This document shows, in pieces, positions 1-9,040 of a stretch of 64,000 nt of DNA. Both the position numbers and the translations under genes were made by a program. The DNA is taken from NCBI RefSeq assembly GCF_003205195.1, contig NZ_QJRY01000002.1, forward strand, positions 372,001-436,000, read 5' to 3'. Within the stretch, counting starts at the first letter, position 1. Every line of letters begins with the position of its first letter. Source of the stretch: Peteryoungia wuzhouensis (GTDB lineage: Bacteria; Pseudomonadota; Alphaproteobacteria; Rhizobiales; Rhizobiaceae). Under the pieces are notes generated by a model. The model was not told the origin of the DNA and made no database searches. It worked only from the letters and a program-made list of their open reading frames with translations.

Positions 1-321
1 GGCGCCAACAGCTCGGCAGACGCGATGATCCGGCTTGCCGGCGGCGAGAATGCCGTATCCTCCATCTCCGGCTATAAGCCGCTCACCGATGAAGCCGTGA
101 TTGCCGCAGCGCCCGACGTGGTGCTGGTCATGAGCGGCGGGGCCATGCACTTGACCGCCGAACAGGCATTCGCCCTCCCGGCACTCGCAGCGAGCCCGGC
201 AGGCCAGACTGGCGCCTTCCTCACCATGGACGGCCTCTTCCTGCTCGGCCTTGGGCCGCGCGCCACCGAAGCCGCCGCAGAGCTGCATGCAAAGCTCTAT
301 CCTGAAAGCACCAAGCCGTGA
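1..321 (+). CDS. hmuT: Heme ABC transporter substrate-binding protein, 3' part
   Basis: The frame is open from the first base of the window, so this is the C-terminal 106 residues of a longer protein. The visible part has the typical end of a periplasmic heme/siderophore-binding protein (type III, BtuF/HmuT-like): a stretch ending SGYKPLTDEAVIAAAPDVVL, then an alanine-rich helix and a closing motif LLGLGPRATEAAAEL. It would capture heme in the periplasm and pass it to the HmuUV permease. Its stop codon overlaps the GTG start of the permease gene by 4 bp, which supports translational coupling in an hmuTUV operon. The promoter and any iron-responsive site lie outside the window. Confidence 0.85.
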   Translation, partial: GANSSADAMIRLAGGENAVSSISGYKPLTDEAVIAAAPDVVLVMSGGAMHLTAEQAFALPALAASPAGQTGAFLTMDGLFLLGLGPRATEAAAELHAKLYPESTKP

Positions 322-1406
322 GCGCGATCCCCCTCCTTGGCATGCGCGATCGGATGTCGGGCGACCGGTCCGGCATCGGTCATCTCGTCATAGCAGCGCT
401 CATCCTGCTGCTTGCGGTCTCCGTGCTCGTCTCGATCGTGATCGGACCAACCGGTGTCGGTCTGCCGGATCTCATCGCCTATCTCGGCGGCGACGCGCAG
501 ACGCTTGACCGCCAAAACCTGATCATCCTCGAAGCGGTGCGCCTGCCGCGCACGGGCATGGGCCTTTTGATTGGGGCGGCACTCGGCGTCTCGGGCGCCA
601 TGATGCAGGGACTGTTTCGCAACCCGCTCGCAGATCCGGGAATCGTCGGCGTCAGTTCCGGCGCCGCGCTCGCTGCAGTCATTGCCATCGTCCTTGGCCC
701 GACGGTGTTGTTGCCGCTGGCTGCTCTTTTCGGCAATCTCTTCCTGCCGCTGATGGCCTTCCTGGGCGGCCTCGGCAACACCTTCCTCCTCTATGTCATC
801 GCCACCCGTGACGGCCGCACCTCGACCACCGCACTCGTCCTGTCCGGAATTGCCATTGCCGCCCTTACCGGTGCTGCGACCGGAATGCTGATCTTCATGG
901 CGGACGACCGCGCATTGCGCGACATCACCTTCTGGTCGCTGGGATCGCTCAGCGGGGCCAACACGACAAAGATCCTCTCCATCCTGCCCTTTGTCGGTTT
1001 CGTCCTCGGCATCATTCCCTTTGTCGCGCGTGGTCTTGATGCATTGATCCTCGGTGATGCCGCAGCCTTTCACATGGGCATACCCGTGCAGCGACTCAAA
1101 CGTCTGACGATCCTCGCAGTCGCCGCCGCCTGTGGCGCGACCGTCGCGGTTGCCGGATCGATCGGCTTCATTGGCATCGTTGTTCCCCATCTCCTGCGAC
1201 TTGCCATCGGCCCCTCACACCGGTTCCTGTTGCCGGCATCTGCACTGGGTGGCGCCGCCCTGCTGCTGCTGGCAGATACCGCCGCGCGCACCATCGCCGC
1301 TCCTGCGGAACTCCCGATCGGCATCATCACGGCCTTGCTGGGCGCACCGGTGTTTCTGATGTTGCTGCTCGGCCGCAACGGCCGCCAGGCCATGGAAGGT
1401 CTCTGA
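318..1406 (+). CDS. hmuU: Heme ABC transporter permease
   Basis: A 362-residue FecCD/BtuC-type permease, the usual length for the family, with about nine or ten hydrophobic segments from residue 23 onward. Family hallmarks include VRLPRTGMGLLIGAALGVSGA, the GNPLADPGIVGVSSGAA-like loop (here RNPLADPGIVGVSSGAA) and the C-terminal GSIGFIGIVVPHLLRL motif. It forms the inner-membrane channel for heme. The start is GTG at 318, overlapping the hmuT stop; a downstream ATG at 354 is possible but lacks the overlap. Its own stop overlaps the hmuV ATG by one base. Confidence 0.9.
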   Translation: MSAIPLLGMRDRMSGDRSGIGHLVIAALILLLAVSVLVSIVIGPTGVGLPDLIAYLGGDAQTLDRQNLIILEAVRLPRTGMGLLIGAALGVSGAMMQGLFRNPLADPGIVGVSSGAALAAVIAIVLGPTVLLPLAALFGNLFLPLMAFLGGLGNTFLLYVIATRDGRTSTTALVLSGIAIAALTGAATGMLIFMADDRALRDITFWSLGSLSGANTTKILSILPFVGFVLGIIPFVARGLDALILGDAAAFHMGIPVQRLKRLTILAVAAACGATVAVAGSIGFIGIVVPHLLRLAIGPSHRFLLPASALGGAALLLLADTAARTIAAPAELPIGIITALLGAPVFLMLLLGRNGRQAMEGL

Positions 1407-2191
1407 TGATCAAGGCGCATGACATCACGGTGGTCCGCGGCCGTCGCCGTCTTCTCGATCGCGTCAACCTCGCGCTGCAGCCGGGCCGCTTCACCGTCGT
1501 GATTGGCCCCAATGGCGCGGGCAAGTCGACTCTTCTGAAAGTTCTGTCGGGCGAACTCGTGCCCGAAGACGGCAAGGTCACCTACCAGGATCGCCCCATC
1601 AGCAGCCTGACTGCCCTTGCACTCGCCGCCGAGCGCGCAGTGCTACCCCAGTCCACCGCCCTCTCCTTCCCCTTCACCGCGCTTGAGGTGGTGCGCATGG
1701 GCGCGATTGCCAGCGGCAGTCTGGAACCGGGACAGGCTTCCCGACAGGCACTCGCCCGCGTTGGCCTCGGCGGTTTCGAAGCGCGGAGCTACAATGCCCT
1801 CTCGGGCGGCGAGCAGCAGCGCGTTCAATTGGCGCGTGTCCTCGCGCAGATGCCGGATCCGCTCGCCGGCGGGCGGCCGCGTGCGATCTTTCTCGACGAG
1901 CCGACGGCAAGTCTCGACATCGGCCACCAGATCTCGGTGCTGGAACTTGCCCGCGACTTCGCACGACAGGGCGGTGCGGTGCTCGCCATCCTCCACGACC
2001 TCAACTTGGCTGCGGAATTCGCCGATCATCTGGCCGTTCTGCACCAGGGAAGACTGGTGGCGGAAGGTCCGGTCCGCGACACCTTGACCGACGATGTCGT
2101 CAGCAGCGTCTATGGCATCAGCGGCGCGGTCGGCCGCGTTCCGGGACACGGCGTGCCTTTCGTTCTCCCCCAGGCGCGACTAGGCGTGTAA
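1406..2191 (+). CDS. hmuV: Heme ABC transporter ATP-binding protein
   Basis: A 261-residue ABC ATPase that would power heme import through HmuU. Walker A GPNGAGKST lies at residues 34-42, the ABC signature LSGGEQQR at 132-139, Walker B IFLDEP at 161-166, and the H-loop in AILHDLNLA about 35 residues later. The order T-U-V with one- to four-base overlaps is the standard rhizobial heme uptake cluster. The signature form and the context favour heme over cobalamin or siderophore, but specificity is inferred from the neighbours. Confidence 0.92.
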   Translation: MIKAHDITVVRGRRRLLDRVNLALQPGRFTVVIGPNGAGKSTLLKVLSGELVPEDGKVTYQDRPISSLTALALAAERAVLPQSTALSFPFTALEVVRMGAIASGSLEPGQASRQALARVGLGGFEARSYNALSGGEQQRVQLARVLAQMPDPLAGGRPRAIFLDEPTASLDIGHQISVLELARDFARQGGAVLAILHDLNLAAEFADHLAVLHQGRLVAEGPVRDTLTDDVVSSVYGISGAVGRVPGHGVPFVLPQARLGV

Positions 2192-2571
2192 ACCTTAGCC
2201 GGCTACGCGAGTTGTCCACAGTTATCCACAGGGTGCAACACATCAAAATCAGCCGAATTTCGGAACATTAAAAGAACGCACCCGACCAGACCACGGAACA
2301 GAAAGAGAATATCCGGGATGGGAGGCTGGGTCAGGTCATGCTTTTGGCTTGGCGGCAGATGTTAGCCGGGCAAGCGATGATCGGCTCGCCTCCAGCCTTG
2401 TTCGCCGCCCCTCGAATTCACCGCGATGGCGTGGCAGGCAGAGCTTAGGTTCCGGCACGTCTGCATCACCGGATCGCCAATTCTCGACTTCACAGCCCCT
2501 GGGCCGAGGAACTTCGACTGGACTTCTGTATTTCTATAACTATTATAGACAATCTATGGAGGAGGCTGTCG
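2192..2571 (+). other. Intergenic region with tandem DnaA-box-like sequences and a promoter-proximal palindrome
   Basis: This gap of 380 bp separates hmuV from the next gene. It contains TTGTCCACA (2212-2220) and TTATCCACA (2222-2230), two direct 9-mers with a 10-bp period; the second equals the DnaA-box consensus. Near its right end is a perfect palindrome, CTATAA-CTA-TTATAG (2534-2548), followed by a strong ribosome-binding site. The open frames crossing the gap show no recognisable protein. Confidence 0.5.
2534..2548 (+). promoter_or_regulatory. Perfect palindrome upstream of the FAD/NAD(P)-binding protein gene
   Basis: CTATAA-CTA-TTATAG has 6-bp arms around a 3-bp centre and sits 24 bp before the ATG. 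It is unusually AT-rich for this genome and overlaps the place where a -10 element would lie, so it is a good operator candidate. The regulator is unknown; the Rrf2 protein encoded at 7081-7527 is one candidate. Confidence 0.45.
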
Positions 2572-4026
2572 ATGTTGCGCATCACAATATCCATCCCGCA
2601 GGCGTCCCGGTCATGTCCAGCCCGAAAGGGACGGATCGCCATCATCGGTGGCGGCTACACCGGCGCCATCACGGCCTATCTCCTGGCCCAACGAAGCCAC
2701 GAGAACCTGGCATCCATCACCGTCTTTGAACCGCGAGAAACCCTTGGTGCCGGCCTTGCCTATGGCAGTGGCGACCTCGATCTTCGCCTCAATGTGGCCG
2801 CCCACCGGATGCGGGCCGTTCCCGGCGTTCCGACCGCCTTCTTCAAATGGCTGGAAGACAACAGTCGCCTCTCGACCGATCCGGCCTCGATCACCCGAGG
2901 TGGCACCTTCTCGAGGCGGCGCGACTTTGGCCTCTTCATGAACGACCTGCTGAAACCGCTCATCGAAGCCGGACAGATCGCCCATGTCCGCCAGTACGTG
3001 ACTGAGGTCCAGCGAAACCGATCGTCCTGGTCGATCACGCGCAGCGATGGACGGGTCGACGAGGCCGACACGCTGATCATCGCCACAGGGCACGCTTCCC
3101 CAAAAATCCCGGACCAGATACCGGCATCGCTGGTGCGCTCGCGCCGCTGCATCCCGGCGGACCGACTGGACGCGGCCATATCAGAAATTGCACCGGCAGA
3201 AAGCGTGCTGGTTCTTGGAACCGGTCTCACAGCGCTCGACGTGGTGGCCAGCCTCAAAACCCATGGACATACGGGGCCAATCCACCTGATGTCGCGAAGT
3301 GGCTTGCTGCCGCGTCCCCATGCTTCCGGCGACTTCGCACCACACGGTGTGTTCGAGACCACCGACGCGACAGCCCGTGGCTTGCTGCGCCAGGTCCGCT
3401 CGCTGGTGGCCGAGACGGAAAGGAACGGTCTTCCCTGGCAAAGCGTCATGGATGCCCTACGCCACCAGGGTCAGGCGATCTGGACCCAGTTGCCCGAACC
3501 GGAAAAGAAACGCGTGCTGCGCCATCTCCGGAGGATCTATGAGGTGCACCGCTTCCGGATGCCACCCCAGGTCGAGGCATTGCTGGACAAGCAGGGTTCA
3601 AGCCCGATCGATGTCTCGCGGGGTCGCCTCGAGAGGGTTCGCGACGTGAACGGGAAGCTCGAAGTCCAGGTTGGCCGACCTATGGGACAGGGCAATACGC
3701 CCTTGGAAGTTGATCGTCTGGTGATCGCAACGGGTCCCGATGCCGCCAACATGCTTGACTATCAGACGCTGTTGCGATCAATGCGCGACAGTGGCCATCT
3801 GGTGCCCAATGCGCTCGGCCTTGGCATTGCCTGCGACGCGCACTGCCGCGCCGTCTCGTCAGCCGGTGTTCCACAGGCCTCGCTGCTGATTGCGGGGCCC
3901 CTCACCCGCGGCACCTTCGGCGAGATCACCGGCGTTCCCGAGATCGCTGCCCAGGCGGCGGCGATTGCCGACATGGTGATCCGTCAGGCGAGCGTATCCA
4001 CCCGCACGATTGCCATCTCTGGATGA
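2572..4026 (+). CDS. FAD/NAD(P)-binding protein (COG4529/YdhS-like)
   Basis: A 484-residue flavoprotein-like protein of unknown substrate. A Rossmann dinucleotide-binding motif GGGYTGA lies at residues 26-32, followed by the acidic strand end TVFEPRE and the GAGLAYGS motif typical of the COG4529 family. A second nucleotide-binding motif, VLVLGTGLTALD, is near residue 215, and ATGPD is near the C-terminus. The start is ATG 2572 with GGAGGAGG at 2558-2565. It is convergent with cysA, and the sulfate-uptake neighbourhood suggests, but does not prove, a role in sulfur or redox metabolism. I cannot name the reaction. Confidence 0.75.
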   Translation: MLRITISIPQASRSCPARKGRIAIIGGGYTGAITAYLLAQRSHENLASITVFEPRETLGAGLAYGSGDLDLRLNVAAHRMRAVPGVPTAFFKWLEDNSRLSTDPASITRGGTFSRRRDFGLFMNDLLKPLIEAGQIAHVRQYVTEVQRNRSSWSITRSDGRVDEADTLIIATGHASPKIPDQIPASLVRSRRCIPADRLDAAISEIAPAESVLVLGTGLTALDVVASLKTHGHTGPIHLMSRSGLLPRPHASGDFAPHGVFETTDATARGLLRQVRSLVAETERNGLPWQSVMDALRHQGQAIWTQLPEPEKKRVLRHLRRIYEVHRFRMPPQVEALLDKQGSSPIDVSRGRLERVRDVNGKLEVQVGRPMGQGNTPLEVDRLVIATGPDAANMLDYQTLLRSMRDSGHLVPNALGLGIACDAHCRAVSSAGVPQASLLIAGPLTRGTFGEITGVPEIAAQAAAIADMVIRQASVSTRTIAISG

Positions 4027-4047
4027 CGCGAAAGGGCTGCGGCGGCC

Positions 4048-5082
4048 TTAGCGGAAGATCTTCCACGTCGTCGGCTTGAAGCGCAGTTGGGCACCGATCG
4101 CGACTTCCGCACTGAGCGGGATCTCGATCTCGATGTGATGGGCTGGGCCACCCCCGGAGACATCGAGTTCAGCAATCCGCGTTCCCGCAAGGCGCCGCTG
4201 CGCCGTTACCGTCCCGACGATACTGTCGGAGCCATCGGCCAGCACAACATCCTGCGGACGGAAATAGAGCTGCCCCTCGCCGTCGGCTTCCCCGCCTGCG
4301 GCTGCAATCGTCACACCCTCGAACACGACACTCCCGTTCTTCACCTGAACCGGAAGATGCGAGGATTCGCCGATGAACGAGAAAACGAAAGCAGAATTGG
4401 GCCGATCGTAAACATCATCGGCCGTCCCGACCTGCTCGACCTTGCCCTGGCTCATCACAACGACGCGGTCCGCAAGCTCCAGTGCCTCTTCCTGGTCATG
4501 GGTGACGAAGAAGGTCGTATGGCCGGTGCGGTCGTGGAATTCGCGCAGCCAGCGGCGCAGATCCTTGCGCACCTTGGCGTCAAGCGCGCCGAAGGGTTCG
4601 TCGAGCAGAAGCACCGACGGCTCGATCGCCATGGCACGAGCCAGCGCCACGCGCTGGCGCTGGCCGCCGGAAAGCTGCGCCGGGTAGCGCTTGTCGAGAC
4701 CTTCGAGCTGAACCATGGCGAGGAGATCGGCCACACGCGCCTTGATTTCGGCATTCGATGGCCGGGTGGCCTTGGGCCGCACGCGTAGACCAAACCCGAT
4801 GTTTTCGGCAACCGTCATATGCTTGAAGAGCGCATAGTGCTGGAAGACGAACCCGACATGTCGTTCCTGCACGGTCTTGAAGGAGGCATCCTCGTCACCG
4901 AAGAAGATCCGCCCCTCGGTCGGCTGCTCAAGCCCTGCGATCAGGCGCAGCAGCGTCGTCTTGCCCGAGCCCGACGGGCCGAGAAGGGCAATGAGCTCGC
5001 CCGTCTTGACGGAAAGAGAGACATCATGAAGCGCCGGAAACTGTCCGAACTCTTTCCTGATGTTCTTGATCGCGACTTCCAT
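4048..5082 (-). CDS. cysA: Sulfate/thiosulfate import ATP-binding protein
   Basis: A 344-residue ABC ATPase. Walker A GPSGSGKT is at residues 35-42, signature LSGGQRQR at 137-144, Walker B LLLDEP at 158-163, then a C-terminal TOBE-like regulatory domain ending in the [10 protein letters not shown] motif typical of CysA. I chose ATG 5082 ([12 protein letters not shown]) because it matches the family start and leaves a 13-bp gap after cysW; an in-frame ATG at 5127 would add 15 residues inside cysW. It is the last gene of the cysT-cysW-cysA unit and would drive sulfate or thiosulfate uptake. Confidence 0.93.
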   Translation of the reverse strand: MEVAIKNIRKEFGQFPALHDVSLSVKTGELIALLGPSGSGKTTLLRLIAGLEQPTEGRIFFGDEDASFKTVQERHVGFVFQHYALFKHMTVAENIGFGLRVRPKATRPSNAEIKARVADLLAMVQLEGLDKRYPAQLSGGQRQRVALARAMAIEPSVLLLDEPFGALDAKVRKDLRRWLREFHDRTGHTTFFVTHDQEEALELADRVVVMSQGKVEQVGTADDVYDRPNSAFVFSFIGESSHLPVQVKNGSVVFEGVTIAAAGGEADGEGQLYFRPQDVVLADGSDSIVGTVTAQRRLAGTRIAELDVSGGGPAHHIEIEIPLSAEVAIGAQLRFKPTTWKIFR

Positions 5083-5095
5083 GGAGGGGAACCTT

Positions 5096-5959
5096 TCAGT
5101 GCTTGCGAGTGCCGGAAAGTTCGGCACTGTACCGGATCTCGAGGATCGTCTTCAGCGCCAGCGTCACGAGCGCGAGGAGAGCCAGGAGGGTCGATACGGC
5201 GAACGCCGCGACAAAATTGTATTCGTTGTAGAGAACCTCGACATGCAGCGGCATGGTCTCGGTCAGTCCGCGAATATGGCCGGAGACGACGGAGACGGCA
5301 CCGAATTCGCCCATGGCACGGGCGTTGCAGAGCAGCACGCCGTAAAGCAGACCCCATTTGATGTTCGGCAGCGTCACATACCAGAAGGTCTGCCAGCCGG
5401 AAGCCCCGAGCGACAGCGCCGCTTCCTCGTCCCCCGTCCCCTGCTCCTGCATCAACGGAATGAGTTCGCGCGCCACGAACGGGAAGGTCACGAAGACAGT
5501 GGCAAGCACGATCCCCGGAATGGCGAAGAGGATCTCGATACCCCAGGATTTCAGGATCGGACCCAGAAAGCTGTTTGCGCCAAAGAGCAGCACGTAGACC
5601 AGACCCGAGATGACCGGCGAGATCGAGAACGGCAGATCGATCAGCGTCGTCAGAAACGACTTGCCGCGAAATTCGAACTTGGCGATGGCCCAGGCCGCAC
5701 AAACCCCGAAGACGAGGTTGAGAGGCACGGCGATGGCGGCAACCGTCAGCGTCAACCGGATGGCAGACAGCGTGTCTGGCTCGGCCAGCGCCTCGAAGAA
5801 CGCCAGCGCACCGCGGCGAAAGGCTTCGATGAAGACCAGAACCAGTGGCAGCAACAAAATCACCGCCATGAAGAAGACAGCGATGGCAATCAGCACGACG
5901 CGTGCAAACGGCGTCTCGGTGGCCGGATCGCGAAATCGTGGACGCAGATCAGCGGACAT
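5096..5959 (-). CDS. cysW: Sulfate/thiosulfate ABC transporter permease CysW
   Basis: A 287-residue inner-membrane permease with about six transmembrane helices. The BPD-type EAA loop appears as [21 protein letters not shown] in the middle, and the C-terminal [13 protein letters not shown] stretch is characteristic of CysW. The ATG has GGAGG seven bases upstream. It overlaps the end of cysT by 11 bp and precedes cysA, so the three are one transcription unit. Confidence 0.93.
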   Translation of the reverse strand: MSADLRPRFRDPATETPFARVVLIAIAVFFMAVILLLPLVLVFIEAFRRGALAFFEALAEPDTLSAIRLTLTVAAIAVPLNLVFGVCAAWAIAKFEFRGKSFLTTLIDLPFSISPVISGLVYVLLFGANSFLGPILKSWGIEILFAIPGIVLATVFVTFPFVARELIPLMQEQGTGDEEAALSLGASGWQTFWYVTLPNIKWGLLYGVLLCNARAMGEFGAVSVVSGHIRGLTETMPLHVEVLYNEYNFVAAFAVSTLLALLALVTLALKTILEIRYSAELSGTRKH

Positions 5960-6800
5960 TGGAGTACCTCCGACGGCTCCAGGCCTGCAGCAGATTGATC
6001 AGGAAGAGCATGGCAAACGAAATGATCAGCATGATCGCGGCAATGGCAGTCGCGCCGGCATAGTTGAATTCTTCCAGCCGGATCACGATCAGAAGCGGCG
6101 CGATCTCCGAAACATAGGGAATGTTGCCGGCGATGAAGATAACCGAGCCGTATTCGCCGACGGCACGCGCAAAGGCGAGCGCAAAGCCGGTGAGGATAGC
6201 CGGCAGCAGGGATGGCAGCACCACGAGCCGCACGGTCTGGAAACGGTTGGCGCCGAGCGTCGCTGCGGCCTCTTCCACCTCGCGGTCGACCTCTTCCATC
6301 ACGGGCTGCACGGTTCGCACCACAAACGGCAGTCCGATGAAGATCAAGGCCACGACGATGCCGGCCGGTGTGAAGGCGATCTTGATCCCGAGCGGCGCAA
6401 ACAAGGCGCCGATCCAGCCATTGTTCGCATAGAGTGCGGCAAGCGCGATGCCGGCAACGGCCGTCGGCAGCGCGAAGGGCAGATCAACGATTGCGTCCAG
6501 CAACCGGCGCCCTGGAAAATCGTAGCGAACGAGGACCCAGGCGACCAAGACGCCGAATACCACATTCACCAGAGCAGCGATCAGTGCAGCTCCGAAGGAG
6601 ATCCGGAGCGCCAGCAAGGTTCGCTCATCCATAAGGACTGCGAAGAAATCCTGAAACCCCAGGGAGCTTGCCCGAATGACGAGTGCGGCGAGCGGAATGA
6701 GAATGATCAGCGTGAGATAGACGAGGGTATAGCCCAGCGTCAGACCAAATCCAGGCAAGATGCTCGGCTGCCGCCAACTGCTTCTGCTCACGCTTTTCAT
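5949..6800 (-). CDS. cysT: Sulfate/thiosulfate ABC transporter permease CysT
   Basis: A 283-residue permease with six predicted helices. Its EAA loop reads [23 protein letters not shown], and [14 protein letters not shown] near the C-terminus is the CysT (CysU) signature. ATG 6800 (MKSVSRSSW) has GGGGAG six bases upstream; an in-frame ATG at 6842 would add 14 Cys-rich residues and lacks a ribosome-binding site. No sulfate-binding protein gene (sbp/cysP) precedes it, although many rhizobial clusters have one, so the permease must use a binding protein encoded elsewhere. Confidence 0.93.
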   Translation of the reverse strand: MKSVSRSSWRQPSILPGFGLTLGYTLVYLTLIILIPLAALVIRASSLGFQDFFAVLMDERTLLALRISFGAALIAALVNVVFGVLVAWVLVRYDFPGRRLLDAIVDLPFALPTAVAGIALAALYANNGWIGALFAPLGIKIAFTPAGIVVALIFIGLPFVVRTVQPVMEEVDREVEEAAATLGANRFQTVRLVVLPSLLPAILTGFALAFARAVGEYGSVIFIAGNIPYVSEIAPLLIVIRLEEFNYAGATAIAAIMLIISFAMLFLINLLQAWSRRRYSNVR

Positions 6801-7080
6801 ACACATCTCCCCGGAGCAACCGTCGCAGCACCACGTCGCCATTCATAGCGTCGGCAAAAGCCAATGAAAGGAAAATTCTTCCATTCCTGATGGACTCAAT
6901 AGAAATAGATGATCCTGCAGGCATCGGACACCATGGGCGATTTTGCAACGTTGCCAGTGAAAATGAGCAGCACAAGCGGCAAATCCCGACACGAGCCTTG
7001 AGAAGCATTCCGGTAAAAACTATTTACTAACTAGGAAATGGTAGTTTCCTCCCACCGCACGCGAACCTCCAGGCATCAAA
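6801..7080. promoter_or_regulatory. Divergent promoter region between cysT and the Rrf2 regulator
   Basis: These 280 bp must hold the promoters of the reverse cysTWA unit and of the forward rrf2-type gene. Near the regulator the sequence becomes AT-rich and contains AACTA-GGAAATGG-TAGTT (7029-7046), an inverted repeat with 5-bp arms and an 8-bp spacer, preceded by AAACTATTTACTAACTA. Nearer cysT, the reverse strand carries the direct repeat CTATTTCTATTG. These resemble recognition half-sites but were not matched to a known consensus. Confidence 0.4.
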
Positions 7081-7527
7081 ATGCTCACGAAAAAAGGCAA
7101 GTACGGACTGAAGGCTCTGGTCGATCTTGCACGACTGGCGCCAGGCGAGACCGCTTTCGTCACGGAAATCGCTGTCCGCAACAATATTCCCAAGAAGTTC
7201 CTGGACACCATCCTGCTGGAACTGCGGAACACTGGAATTTTGCGGTCCAAAAAGGGCCCCAATGGCGGTTATTCCCTGTCGAAGCCAGCCGCCGAAATCC
7301 GCATTGGCCAAGTGATACGCGCGCTTGATGGTCCGCTCGCGCCGATCCGTTGCGCGAGCCGCACAGCCTTTGAGACCTGCGATGACTGCGCAGATCCGGA
7401 AACCTGTCAGGTCCGGCTTTCCATGACCGAAGTCCGCGACGCGATCGCGACGATCCTCGACAACATGTCCCTGGATGAATTCGTGGCGAAGGAAAATCGC
7501 GCTGCAGAACTGATCGCCGGCGAATAA
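7081..7527 (+). CDS. Rrf2-family transcriptional regulator with a four-cysteine cluster
   Basis: A 148-residue Rrf2-family protein with an N-terminal winged helix (YGLKALVDLA near residues 8-17, wing motif GPNGGYSLSKPA at 59-70). Cysteines at 91, 100, 103 and 109 are placed like the cluster-ligand loop of IscR/NsrR, so an Fe-S cluster or thiol sensor is plausible. It is divergent from cysTWA and may control that operon and itself; a CymR/IscR-like role in sulfur or cysteine homeostasis is an inference. It is clearly different from RirA, the rhizobial iron regulator of the same family, which lacks this NGGYSLSKP/CDDC arrangement. Confidence 0.85.
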   Translation: MLTKKGKYGLKALVDLARLAPGETAFVTEIAVRNNIPKKFLDTILLELRNTGILRSKKGPNGGYSLSKPAAEIRIGQVIRALDGPLAPIRCASRTAFETCDDCADPETCQVRLSMTEVRDAIATILDNMSLDEFVAKENRAAELIAGE

Positions 7528-7824
7528 CGACGACAGACTGATACGCCGGTCAAACGCCGCGCCACGTTACAGTGCGAGTCCGAGGTTGCGCTGGTGTCGC
7601 CGAGGCACATCCTTCAAAGCGAATGACCATTCCAACGACCGCGCCGAATCGGCAAAGGGCGGACAGACGCACGCATACAGGCGTTAAAGCCCGGCCCGCA
7701 AGAAAGCGCCGATCTTCACCGCAACGGCTCAGGAAATCTTCAATTGTGAAAATAGTTCTGCGTCGCAGCACTTCAGGCATAACCTGAGGCAATCGACGAA
7801 AACCATTAACATGGAAAGAGAATT
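7528..7824. other. Intergenic region, nothing recognised
   Basis: About 300 bp between the Rrf2 gene and the tRNA. I see no convincing gene, hairpin terminator or repeat. A reverse open frame of 111 codons (7550-7885) runs through the tRNA 3' half and gives the well-known false peptide NQRVVGSSPTSPTKF, so it is not a gene. Confidence 0.6.
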
Positions 7825-7900
<76 letters not shown>

Positions 7901-8048
7901 GACCGCGCCGTTTTTGGTGGCGTCCGCTCCGTTTCCGGTGGCGTGACCGGGCGTATAAACATGATCCGAGACCTTGTCCAGCGCGTCTGCAAAAAATCTT
8001 GGCCTTCTGGTCAAAAAAATTTCGCAGAAGCGAAATTATCTTTGTTTT

Positions 8049-8966
8049 TCAAAGAAACAGTTCGCCGGACGCAATCTGCACGGCCTGTCCGCCGATCCGG
8101 GCGCGTGACACGGCGCCATCCTTCACATCCACATGCAGATGAATATGAGAAGGCCGTCCCATCTCCACACCCTGCTCGATCATCAGCGGATGATGGCCGT
8201 CGGGAAGCGCGTCGAAATGGTGGATCGCGCCAGAGAGCGCGGCGACGGCAGATCCCGTCGCGGGGTCCTCGGCAATCCCCATATCGGGAGAAAACATGCG
8301 CGCATGAAACTTTGCGGCATGATGCACCCCACCTCGACAATAGACATAAGCCGATGTCAGGCGCCCTTCGCTCATCGGCGCCACCCGCTCCCAGAGATGC
8401 GGATCGAATTCGAGCCTTTCCACGGCGGAGAGATCGTGGACTGGCACCAGCAGAAAGGGCACACCGGCACTCCAGACGGTCGGAATGTGATTTTCGAAGC
8501 CGATGGCGCTCGCCTGCAGGGACAAGGCGTCAGCGAGGCCCTGAGGGTCCAGCGACAACTGATGACGGGTCGAAAGTCGGGGCAAATCGAATTCACAAAA
8601 GCTCGCCTCGCCCTCGCGCAGCCGCACCGCACAACGCACGGGCCCGATGTTCTCCTCAAGCATGGAGACAAGGTCGAGGCTGTCCTGGCTACCGGCATAG
8701 CTGCGCTCGGCAAGGGCAATGGCCGCGCCCACGGTCGGATGTCCGGCAAAGGGCAGTTCTCGGCCGGGCGTGAAGATTCGCAGCCGGGCTGTGTGGGCCG
8801 CATGATCGGCGGGCTGCACGAAGACGGTTTCCGAGAGGTTCAGTTCGGCCGCAACGGATTGCATCGCCTCATCCGACAACCCCTCTCCATCAAAGATCAC
8901 GGCAAGCGGATTGCCCGCAAGTTTGCGATCGGTGAATACGTCATAAATGGCATACTGTCTCGCCAC
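8049..8966 (-). CDS. PhzF-family epimerase/isomerase-like protein
   Basis: A 305-residue PhzF/diaminopimelate-epimerase-fold protein. The N-terminus IYDVFTDRKLAGNPLAVI matches the family opening, ELNLSETVFV carries the conserved catalytic glutamate region, ELPFAGHPTVGAA is the mid-protein GHP motif, and EDPATGSAVAAL is the second glycine-rich substrate loop. The start is GTG 8966 with CGGAG seven bases upstream. The substrate is unknown; family members isomerise small aromatic or amino-acid-like acids. It is the last of three reverse genes, 74 bp after the NUDIX gene, and may be co-transcribed. Confidence 0.9.
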   Translation of the reverse strand: MARQYAIYDVFTDRKLAGNPLAVIFDGEGLSDEAMQSVAAELNLSETVFVQPADHAAHTARLRIFTPGRELPFAGHPTVGAAIALAERSYAGSQDSLDLVSMLEENIGPVRCAVRLREGEASFCEFDLPRLSTRHQLSLDPQGLADALSLQASAIGFENHIPTVWSAGVPFLLVPVHDLSAVERLEFDPHLWERVAPMSEGRLTSAYVYCRGGVHHAAKFHARMFSPDMGIAEDPATGSAVAALSGAIHHFDALPDGHHPLMIEQGVEMGRPSHIHLHVDVKDGAVSRARIGGQAVQIASGELFL

Positions 8967-9040
8967 GGGCCGTCTCCGCTCTGAAGGTCACGCTCGCCGC
9001 CACACTGCCCGAGCAACTCCCCCAAGGCAAGAAAGCAGCT

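Noticed and set aside
2212-2230. The DnaA-box pair as the chromosomal origin
   Set aside because: Only two boxes, no AT-rich unwinding element or origin-linked neighbours such as hemE were seen.
2349-2729. A 126-codon forward open frame upstream of the FAD protein
   Set aside because: It overlaps the better-supported gene start at 2572 in another frame, lacks a ribosome-binding site and resembles no protein.
5060-6848. Long forward open frames across cysW and cysT
   Set aside because: Charged, repeat-poor antisense translations of clear membrane permease genes.
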